Position numbers and translations under genes: made by a program. Of a stretch of DNA of 60,024 bases, positions 53,365-60,024 are shown piece by piece. Below the pieces are notes generated by a model. It saw nothing but the letters and a program-made list of their open reading frames with translations, searched no databases and was not told where the DNA came from. The stretch's first letter is position 1. The number at the start of each line of letters is the position of its first letter. Origin of the DNA: an uncultured Dorea sp. (GTDB taxonomy: Bacteria; Bacillota; Clostridia; Lachnospirales; Lachnospiraceae); the NCBI RefSeq assembly GCF_934294775.1, contig NZ_CAKRAH010000014.1, forward strand, positions 1 to 60,024, given 5' to 3'.

Positions 53365-54021
53365 ATGAAAGAACAAGTGGTTGTTGCTTCCCTTGCAGGT
53401 GGATGTATCGTGTTAACAGCTGTCAGTGGTCTTGTGTATTTAAAACAAGATCGTACACCACCGCAGATTGTCGTAGATACAAAAGAAAAAGTAAGTTATA
53501 AAGATGGAGATTCCTATGAAGCGCTTTTTAAGGGAGTTACGGCAAAAGATAACAGGGATGGAGATCTTACAGATCAGATTTTTATAGATAGAATCATATC
53601 TTTAAATGAAAAAAAAGCAGTTGTTTATTATGGCGTTACGGATAAAGCCAATAATGTAGGAACTGCAAAACGAAAAATCACTTATTCTGAGGCTGACAGT
53701 AGTGATACTGAGGAGACGGATGAAACCGGTGTTGAAGCATCGGAGACACCGGTGACCAGTAAAAATACAGATGGAGTAAGTCCGATATTAACATTGGCAA
53801 CCCAGAGTAAAAAAATTCAGACGGGTAGTGAATTTGATCCGACCAGTATGGTAGAGGATGTATCTGATGATAAAGATGATAAAAACACATTATATCGGCA
53901 TCTTTATATTGACGGAACATATGATGTATCGACGGCGGGAAGATATGAGTTGAATTATTATGTGTCAGACAGTGATGGAAATACATCAGAGCCGATAGTA
54001 TTTACTTTGGTTGTACAATAA
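53365..54021 (+). CDS. Membrane-anchored protein with DUF5011/Ig-like domains
   Basis: A 218-residue protein with an N-terminal signal anchor (VVVASLAGGCIVLTAVSGLVY) and two beta-sandwich-like repeats: TPPQIVVDTKEKVSYKDGD to KRKITYSEAD, and PILTLATQSKKIQTGSEFD to the end. The phrases AKDNRDGDLTDQI and YYVSDSDGNTS are typical of DUF5011 bacterial Ig-like domains. A threonine/glutamate-rich linker joins them. It is presumably outside the membrane; its role in polysaccharide export is unknown. AGGAGG precedes ATG 53365. Confidence 0.75.
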   Translation: MKEQVVVASLAGGCIVLTAVSGLVYLKQDRTPPQIVVDTKEKVSYKDGDSYEALFKGVTAKDNRDGDLTDQIFIDRIISLNEKKAVVYYGVTDKANNVGTAKRKITYSEADSSDTEETDETGVEASETPVTSKNTDGVSPILTLATQSKKIQTGSEFDPTSMVEDVSDDKDDKNTLYRHLYIDGTYDVSTAGRYELNYYVSDSDGNTSEPIVFTLVVQ

Positions 54022-54041
54022 ATAGAAAGCGGGAAGAACAG

Positions 54042-55466
54042 ATGAAAAAGAAAAACAAAAATATTGCAGGGAAGATTATTACTGTGCTTCAGTTAATAGT
54101 GTCGGTAATATGTATTGTTGTGGCGAAGAATAGTGGGCTTTTCCCGAGAAAGTATTTAACGTTATTTATTGTGGGACTGGGGTTTCTTTTTGTACTGACG
54201 CATGTATTTCAGTATCCAAAGAGTAAAATATTGCGATATGTTGGGATGCTGACGAGTCTTGTGATAATTATTGTACTGGCTGGGATTAGTGTAGAGCTTA
54301 TGAAAGCGGATGATTTCATTAAAAAAGTAGGTGGAGCCAGTTATAAAACAGATAATATGATCGTAGTAGTAAAGAAAGAAGATGCAGCGAAAGATATTAT
54401 GGATGCCCAGAATTACCGTTTTGGTTATCAGACGATAGTAGATGTAGATAATACGGAGAAAATGCTAAAAGATATTAGGTCAACGGTAGGAAGGGATATC
54501 AAGACAGAAGAGTATAGTACATTAATAGATGAGGCGAATGCGTTATTGAATGGAAACATTGATGCGGCGGTGTTTAATGAGGGCTATGTTAGCATTATAG
54601 ATGATTCCGTAGAAGGATTTTCGGATCAGGTTAAAACTCTTTATCAGTATGGAATAAAGACAAAAGTGGAGAACGATACAGTAGCTGATGTGAATAAACC
54701 GTTTAACATCTATATTAGTGGTATTGATGTGTCAGGCCCGATTTCTACAAATAGTAGAAGTGACGTGAATCTGATCATGACAGTTAACCCACAGAACAAG
54801 AAGATATTGTTGACAACAACACCACGGGATTATTATGTTACAATTCCGAATGTATCAGGAGAGAAAAAAGATAAGTTAACGCATGCAGGCATATATGGTG
54901 TGGATGCATCGATGGATACACTGGAACAATTATATGGAATAAATATTAATTATTATGCAAGAATCAATTTTACTTCACTTGTGAAGATTGTTGATGCACT
55001 TGGTGGCATTGATGTGAATTCAGATTATGAATTCAAGACAACACACGGAGAGTACGATATTCAGAAGGGAATGAATCATCTGGATGGAGAAATGGCACTT
55101 GGCTTTGTAAGGGAAAGATATAGTTTTGAAGATGGAGATAATCAAAGGGGTAAGAATCAGGAAAAAGTTCTGACGGCAATTATCCAAAAGGCATGTACGC
55201 CGGCAATATTAAAAAATGCGGGTGAGGTAATTACAGGCGTAAGTGATTCTGTTCAGACAAATATGTCAAGTGAAGAGATAGCAAAATTCATTAATGCGCA
55301 GATAGAAGAACCATCAGGTTGGGATATTGAATCTCAGGCAGTGAGTGGTACAGGAGACACACAGACTTGTTTTTCGTCTGGAAATGAACTGCTTTATGTA
55401 ATGTTACCGGATGAAGCATCTGTGGAGAATGCGGCCTTAAAAATTCAGAAACTACTGGAAAAATAG
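54042..55466 (+). CDS. LytR-CpsA-Psr (LCP) family ligase, copy 2
   Basis: A 474-residue membrane protein with three N-terminal spans (residues about 10-85) as in CpsA/Cps2A, an accessory domain (residues about 100-220), and the LCP domain: IYISGIDVSGPIS, DVNLIMTVNP, LLTTTPRDYYVTI, VDALGGIDVN, and LGFVRERYSFEDGDNQRGKNQEKVL. It probably transfers the finished polymer to the wall. The three-span form with accessory domain differs from copy 1, so the two are not recent duplicates. Confidence 0.95.
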   Translation: MKKKNKNIAGKIITVLQLIVSVICIVVAKNSGLFPRKYLTLFIVGLGFLFVLTHVFQYPKSKILRYVGMLTSLVIIIVLAGISVELMKADDFIKKVGGASYKTDNMIVVVKKEDAAKDIMDAQNYRFGYQTIVDVDNTEKMLKDIRSTVGRDIKTEEYSTLIDEANALLNGNIDAAVFNEGYVSIIDDSVEGFSDQVKTLYQYGIKTKVENDTVADVNKPFNIYISGIDVSGPISTNSRSDVNLIMTVNPQNKKILLTTTPRDYYVTIPNVSGEKKDKLTHAGIYGVDASMDTLEQLYGININYYARINFTSLVKIVDALGGIDVNSDYEFKTTHGEYDIQKGMNHLDGEMALGFVRERYSFEDGDNQRGKNQEKVLTAIIQKACTPAILKNAGEVITGVSDSVQTNMSSEEIAKFINAQIEEPSGWDIESQAVSGTGDTQTCFSSGNELLYVMLPDEASVENAALKIQKLLEK

Positions 55467-55495
55467 GAAAAAGAAAAAGGAAAGTTACGAAAAAG

Positions 55496-56902
55496 ATGTA
55501 TAAAGAGGTTATCATTGGATGGTTTAAGCATTTTGATTTTCTATTATTAGATGCTGGACTGTTAGAGGTGAGTCTTATAATTGCATACTGGCTCAGACAT
55601 GGTTTTGGAGGAGTGCCCCCACTTTATCAAAATGCCATGTGGGCTATTCTGGTAATACATATATGTGCGCTTTTTTTCTTGAGCAGTTATAAAGGAATTA
55701 TCCGCAGAGGTTATCTTGTTGAGCTTAAGAAGGTAATTGGACATTGCACATTTGTTACGGTAGGGATGATTGTGTGGATGTTTACTGTTCAGGAATCGGA
55801 ATCGTATTCACGAGTGGTTGTATTTTTCATGTATCCGGCCAGTATTTTCCTTATATGGCTGGGAAGATTGTTCTGGAAGAGGATTATAAGAATACAATTG
55901 ATTAACAGGAAGATATACCGGAAACTTCTTGTAATTACGACAAGGGATAATGTGAACACAACGTTGAATAATTTACAACAACCATATCGGGATTATATGA
56001 TTTCAGGAATTATATTTTGTGATGATGCGAAGATAGGACAAAGAAAGATAAAAGGCGTACCGGTTGTTGCAAATAACGAAAATATGTTGGATTATATACA
56101 GGCAAGTGTTGTTGATGAAATCTTTCTTGATATAAATGAAAATCCAGAGAAAGAAAAACAATTAACAGATTTTTTTATCAGCATGGGCCTTACAGTACAT
56201 GTTAATCTAATGTCATATAATTATAAGATGGAAGAAAGACGTGTGCAGTCATTTGGCAAATGTCTTGTGATGACGACGAGTATGAAATTCGCAGAACCCT
56301 GGCAGATTCTGGCTAAAAGATGCATGGATATTGTGGGTGGAATTATCGGACTTATTGTATGTGGGATATTTATAGTGATTTTTGGGCCTATTATAAAATT
56401 GGAATCTCCGGGGCCGATTTTATTTTCACAACGACGGGTGGGAAGAAATGGAAGAATTTTCCGTATCTATAAGATTCGTACTATGTATCCGGATGCAGAA
56501 GAACGTAAGAAAGAATTGATGGAAAAAAATCAGATGCAAGGGTTGATGTTTAAGATGGAAAATGATCCAAGAATTATTCCGATCGGTCATTTTCTTAGAA
56601 AAACAAGTATAGATGAATTTCCACAGTTCTGGAATGTGTTAAAAGGAGATATGAGTCTTGTAGGGACAAGACCTCCGACAGTGGATGAATATGAACAATA
56701 TGAATTTGTTCATAGAAAGCGCCTGGCTGTGAAACCTGGAATTACAGGAATGTGGCAGGTAAGTGGCAGAAGCCGTATTACGGATTTTGATAAAGTTGTT
56801 GCTTTGGATGCGGCCTATATTGAACAGTGGGATATTACTTTAGATATAAAGATTCTCTGGAAGACAGTTGTACAGGTTTTTACTGGTGATGGAGCAATGT
56901 AA
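55496..56902 (+). CDS. Polyprenyl glycosylphosphotransferase (WbaP/CpsE type)
   Basis: A 468-residue initiating enzyme. Four N-terminal spans and a CoA-binding-like middle domain precede the catalytic C-terminus: KRCMDIVGGIIGLIVCG, SPGPILFSQRRVGRNGRIF, SIDEFPQFWNVLKGDMSLVG (Asp-Glu pair), TRPPTVDEYEQY and KPGITGMWQVSGRS. It attaches glucose- or galactose-1-phosphate to undecaprenyl phosphate. It is the second initiating transferase in the window and belongs to the long class, in contrast to the short fused one at 21973. Confidence 0.95.
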   Translation: MYKEVIIGWFKHFDFLLLDAGLLEVSLIIAYWLRHGFGGVPPLYQNAMWAILVIHICALFFLSSYKGIIRRGYLVELKKVIGHCTFVTVGMIVWMFTVQESESYSRVVVFFMYPASIFLIWLGRLFWKRIIRIQLINRKIYRKLLVITTRDNVNTTLNNLQQPYRDYMISGIIFCDDAKIGQRKIKGVPVVANNENMLDYIQASVVDEIFLDINENPEKEKQLTDFFISMGLTVHVNLMSYNYKMEERRVQSFGKCLVMTTSMKFAEPWQILAKRCMDIVGGIIGLIVCGIFIVIFGPIIKLESPGPILFSQRRVGRNGRIFRIYKIRTMYPDAEERKKELMEKNQMQGLMFKMENDPRIIPIGHFLRKTSIDEFPQFWNVLKGDMSLVGTRPPTVDEYEQYEFVHRKRLAVKPGITGMWQVSGRSRITDFDKVVALDAAYIEQWDITLDIKILWKTVVQVFTGDGAM

Positions 56903-56935
56903 AGCCAGAATCAAGATAGGATGGATGTGTAGTAC

Positions 56936-58060
56936 ATGAAGATTGCGATGTTCGGGCATAAAAGAATTCCCTCACGAGAGGGCGGAGTGGAAATTGTAGT
57001 TGAAGAATTAGCTTCTCGTATGGTGAAAACAGGAAATGAAGTAACATGCTTTAATAGAAATGGAAAAGGTTGTGTTTCCCAGAAGTATGGGAAAAGATAT
57101 AATTTTAATGGGATTGAAGTAAAGACTGTTCCAACTATAGATAAAAAAGGGATGGCAGCAGTTACAGCGGCGTTTTTTTCGTCCATGCTGGCGGCATTTG
57201 GAAAGTATGATATTGTACATATTCATGCAGAGGGACCAGCTTTTTTTTGCTGGATTCCAAAGTTGTTTCACAAAAAGATTGTTGTGACGGTTCATGGATT
57301 GGATTGGCAGCGTGAAAAGTGGAAAGGTGGATTTGGTGCTAAATTCATCCGCAAAGGTGAAGAAAATGCAGTTAAGTATGCGGATGAGATTATTGTGCTT
57401 AGTAAAAATGTTGAACAGTATTTTAAGACCAGATATAACAGGATTACAAGATTTATTCCCAATGGTGTAAATCGTCCGAAGATAAGAAAAGCAGATAGAA
57501 TCCGATCTGTTTATGGATTAGAAAAGAATGGGTATATTTTGTTCCTGGGAAGACTTGTACCGGAAAAAGGAATTATGTATTTGATTGAGGCATTTTCAAA
57601 AGTGAATACAGATTTAAAACTTGTGATTGCTGGTGGAAGCAGCGATACAGATGAGTATGAGAAAGAATTAAGAATGAAAGCGGAGAAGGATTCAAGAATT
57701 CTATTTACCGGATTCGTAGAAGGAGATTTGCTGGAAGAATTATATAGCAATGCTTATGTGTATACGCTTCCATCAGATCTTGAAGGAATGCCATTAAGTT
57801 TGTTAGAAGCGATGAGCTATGAAAATTGCTGTCTGGTGTCAGATATTAAGGAACTTACTGAGGTGGTAGAAGATAAGGCAGTAGTATTTCCGCGTTCGAA
57901 TGCGGAAGCGCTGGCAGAAAAATTACAATATTTATGTGATCATCCGGCGGTTGTTACGGAATATCAGGAAATTGCTGCAGATTTTATTTGTAAAAAGTAT
58001 GACTGGGATACTGTTACAGATAAGACATTGAGACTCTATAAAGATATAAGGAAAATATAA
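56936..58060 (+). CDS. GT4 glycosyltransferase with DUF1972 N-terminus (rhamnosyltransferase-like)
   Basis: A 374-residue GT-B enzyme. The N-terminus GHKRIPSREGGVEIVVEELA is the DUF1972 hallmark found in Cps2T-type rhamnosyltransferases; HIHAEGPAFF and VTVHGLDWQREKW follow. The C-terminus has LFLGRLVPEKGIMYLI and LPSDLEGMPLSLLEAMSYEN (E-x7-E). Directly after the initiating transferase, it is the likely second-sugar enzyme. Rhamnose is only suggested by family; no dTDP-rhamnose genes are in the window. Confidence 0.92.
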   Translation: MKIAMFGHKRIPSREGGVEIVVEELASRMVKTGNEVTCFNRNGKGCVSQKYGKRYNFNGIEVKTVPTIDKKGMAAVTAAFFSSMLAAFGKYDIVHIHAEGPAFFCWIPKLFHKKIVVTVHGLDWQREKWKGGFGAKFIRKGEENAVKYADEIIVLSKNVEQYFKTRYNRITRFIPNGVNRPKIRKADRIRSVYGLEKNGYILFLGRLVPEKGIMYLIEAFSKVNTDLKLVIAGGSSDTDEYEKELRMKAEKDSRILFTGFVEGDLLEELYSNAYVYTLPSDLEGMPLSLLEAMSYENCCLVSDIKELTEVVEDKAVVFPRSNAEALAEKLQYLCDHPAVVTEYQEIAADFICKKYDWDTVTDKTLRLYKDIRKI

Positions 58061-59377
58061 ATGAAAGATAGTTTGGTTATACAGGTACCATCAAAAAAGA
58101 AGATATGGATTTTTATACAAATCATATTTGTATATATGATGCTGTGGTTTAGGGATGTTATAGGACTTCCGTCAGTAATTGTTTATTTAACGGATATTAT
58201 TGTAGTTTTAATTATTATATTGCAATTTCGTAGTATAAAACAAGGAATTAAATTATCACCGGTGAAACCCCAACTCTATATAGTTGGGGCAATTGTTCTC
58301 TGCATGATTTTAGGTGCGGTAGTTAATCTGGCAAATCCAATATTATTTTTATGGGGGTTCCGTAATAATATTCGATTTTTCGTTTTCTTTTTTTTATGTG
58401 TTGCACTATTATCAAAAAAAGATATAAAACGATTCGTCTCTATATTCAAAGTCTTTTTTGTTATGAATGTTGTTATGATAAGTTTTCAGTATTTTGTACA
58501 GGGATATAGGGATGATTTTTTGGGGGGATTTTTTGGTGTTGCCTCTGGCTGTAATGCATATGTTTGTGTAATGTTATGTATTATAACAGCGATCGTAATG
58601 GCAGAATTTAATTCATCAGAAATGACGCTCGGGAAGGTATTCATATATTGTGTGGCTTGTATGTACGTAGCAACTGTGTGCGAGTTGAAAATATATTTTC
58701 TGGAATTTGTTCTGATTGTAGTTATTCAGCTTTTATATACAAAACCTTCAAAAAAGACAATCGGAATTTGTATAACAATAGGGTTGATACTGGTAATCGG
58801 ATTTAATTTTATCAAGCGTTATAATCCGGCTATTTTAAGAATTTTTCTGGATAATGATGCTATGGAGTACTACTTATCTGGTAATGGCTATACAAACTCG
58901 GGGGATTTGAACCGATTGACAGCAGTGCAAAAACTTTATTCTATGTTTTTCAGAGGAGACAGAGTACATTCTTTGTTTGGCTTTGGCTTAGGAAGTTGTG
59001 ATTACTCGAATTTTTCGTTTTTGCAGAGTGCTTTTTACAAAAAGTATGAATATTTACATTATAGGTGGTTTTCGCATTCGTGGGTTTATTTGGAACAGGG
59101 AAGTGTTGGTCTTATATTATTGATATCTTTCTTTGTGTCTATTGCCGTATATATTATAGGAAAGAGAAAACAGAATAGAAATATATATGATTTAATGGTA
59201 TTTTCTTTCTTGCCAACATGTCTTATCGGACTTATATATAATAATGCATTGGAGATGGAGACAGCCTATATAATTGCGCTGATGTGTGCATTACCATTTA
59301 TTGCACAAAAGCAGGTAATATATAAGGTTTCCAGCGAAACGTTCCAGAAAATACAGGATATGATGGGAAAAGTATAA
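58061..59377 (+). CDS. Polysaccharide polymerase (Wzy-like), second copy
   Basis: A 438-residue polytopic membrane protein with about 10-11 spans. The large loop holds LFGFGLGSCDYSNF and a later HSWVYLEQGSVGLILLI segment, in the pattern of O-antigen polymerases and ligases. Sequence identity to known polymerases is usually low, so the call rests on topology, motifs and position. ATG 58061 begins right after the glycosyltransferase stop. Confidence 0.85.
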   Translation: MKDSLVIQVPSKKKIWIFIQIIFVYMMLWFRDVIGLPSVIVYLTDIIVVLIIILQFRSIKQGIKLSPVKPQLYIVGAIVLCMILGAVVNLANPILFLWGFRNNIRFFVFFFLCVALLSKKDIKRFVSIFKVFFVMNVVMISFQYFVQGYRDDFLGGFFGVASGCNAYVCVMLCIITAIVMAEFNSSEMTLGKVFIYCVACMYVATVCELKIYFLEFVLIVVIQLLYTKPSKKTIGICITIGLILVIGFNFIKRYNPAILRIFLDNDAMEYYLSGNGYTNSGDLNRLTAVQKLYSMFFRGDRVHSLFGFGLGSCDYSNFSFLQSAFYKKYEYLHYRWFSHSWVYLEQGSVGLILLISFFVSIAVYIIGKRKQNRNIYDLMVFSFLPTCLIGLIYNNALEMETAYIIALMCALPFIAQKQVIYKVSSETFQKIQDMMGKV

Positions 59378-59398
59378 GATAAAAAAGAAAGGTTAGAT

Positions 59399-59962
59399 AT
59401 GCTTGATACAAGAGAAAAGTTGAAAGATTGTCTGAAAAAAGAAAAAGAATTTTATATAACACGAAAATCCCGTCATGACCGGATGGTAGAGTGGGTTGTA
59501 AAAGATCCGTGTGTCCGTATATGGCAGTATCAAAAAACGTTGCGTTATACGGAATATTATTATTGTCAAAAGGGATTAAAAAAATTAATTCTATATCCGT
59601 TATACAGAAGAAGAAGAAACCGTCTGGGTCTGAGACTGGGCATCGAAATGGTGGAAGGTTCATTCGCACCGGGACTTATTATACATCACACCGGAAATAT
59701 TGTTGTAAATGGATTTGCAAGGATTGGTGAGATGTGTCAGCTACATGGTGATAATTGTATCGGCAATAATGGGATTACTTTAGCAGCGCCAAGAATAGGC
59801 AACAGGGTGGATATAGGAGTTGGCGCCAAAATAATCGGAGATATTGAAATCGCAGATGATATCGTAATTGGAGCGGGGGCCGTCGTTAACAAATCTTTTA
59901 AAGAACCGGGAATTACAATTGGAGGAGTCCCTGCGCGCGAGTTAAAAAGTCCAGCGGTGTGA
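59399..59962 (+). CDS. Serine acetyltransferase-like acetyltransferase
   Basis: A 187-residue left-handed beta-helix protein with a helical N-terminus (REKLKDCLKKEKEFY) and CysE-like repeats: IHHTGNIVVNGFARIG, CQLHGDNCIGNNG, PRIGNRVDIGVGAKIIG and ADDIVIGAGAVVNKS. The HHTG motif likely carries the catalytic histidine. Expected to acetylate the second polysaccharide. AAAGAAAGG lies seven bases before ATG 59399. The operon probably continues beyond the window. Confidence 0.88.
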   Translation: MLDTREKLKDCLKKEKEFYITRKSRHDRMVEWVVKDPCVRIWQYQKTLRYTEYYYCQKGLKKLILYPLYRRRRNRLGLRLGIEMVEGSFAPGLIIHHTGNIVVNGFARIGEMCQLHGDNCIGNNGITLAAPRIGNRVDIGVGAKIIGDIEIADDIVIGAGAVVNKSFKEPGITIGGVPARELKSPAV

Positions 59963-60024
59963 TGTCAAGAGATAAATAACACAAAAAACATATATTTTTG
60001 TATATATCTCATGAAGACAAAAAA

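Noticed and set aside
1..60024. CRISPR arrays, tRNA or rRNA genes, insertion sequences, prophage genes
   Set aside because: Reading both strands showed no regularly spaced repeats, no tRNA or rRNA landmarks and no transposase, integrase or phage structural motifs.

Overview
The window looks like a chromosomal segment from a Gram-positive gut Firmicute, most likely a Lachnospiraceae member. That guess rests on strong AGGAGG-type ribosome binding sites, A/G-rich codon use, the archaeal/fungal-type Asd, the CpsB/C/D tyrosine-kinase capsule genes, a class B sortase and DUF1703-type AAA proteins. No rRNA, tRNA, CRISPR array, insertion sequence or phage gene was seen.

Region 1 (1-12434) is mostly housekeeping, all on the + strand: argH, asd, polyphosphate kinase, topoisomerase III, a left-handed beta-helix nucleotidyl/acyl-transferase-like protein and a beta-hydroxyacid dehydrogenase. 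Two paralogous AAA-ATPase/PD-(D/E)XK proteins of unknown role lie on either side of the dehydrogenase.

Region 2 (12467-18079) is an accessory block that resembles a conflict/defence island. It holds a 1184-residue HD plus HSP90-like (GHKL) ATPase protein, then an ABC/OLD-like AAA ATPase whose frame is broken three times. Each break is at an A6 tract and each needs the same -1 shift. An unknown 109-residue protein and a 41-residue hydrophobic peptide follow.

Region 3 (18139-38785) is the first exopolysaccharide/capsule operon. A sigma-A-type promoter drives a leader containing a probable cyclic-di-GMP-I riboswitch and an intrinsic terminator. Downstream are a small membrane protein, a CapD/WbpM-type dehydratase, an aminotransferase, an initiating phosphoglycosyltransferase fused to a GT2, a CDP-6-deoxyhexose pathway (RfbF, RfbG, reductase/epimerase, 3,5-epimerase), several glycosyltransferases, a Wzy-like polymerase, a CDP-glycerol-type transferase, a flippase and a 3-amino-sugar module (acetyltransferase, aminotransferase, FdtA-like ketoisomerase). 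Roughly 22-38.8 kb is visibly AT-richer than its flanks, as expected of an exchangeable serotype cassette.

Region 4 (39017-41877) is a minus-strand pair making UDP-glucuronate and UDP-galacturonate. The UDP-glucose 6-dehydrogenase carries an N-terminal XRE helix-turn-helix domain, and the divergent promoter region holds two similar inverted repeats (GTTA-N7-TAAC). This suggests a self-regulating trigger enzyme.

Region 5 (42046-59962) is a second exopolysaccharide module on the + strand. It has glycosyltransferases and acetyltransferases, a membrane-anchored degenerate NodB-like protein, a CpsC/Wzz, a class B sortase, an LCP ligase, and an SPKTG-anchored surface protein with its own promoter. 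It continues with CpsB phosphatase, a CpsD kinase, a second CpsC and CpsD, a DUF5011-like protein, a second LCP protein, a WbaP-type initiating transferase, a DUF1972-type glycosyltransferase, a second Wzy-like polymerase and an acetyltransferase. The locus probably runs past the right edge.

The best candidates for something undescribed are the HTH-Ugd fusion with its putative operators, the triply frameshifted ATPase beside the HD/HSP90-like protein, and the sortase B/SPKTG/LCP group inside a capsule locus.
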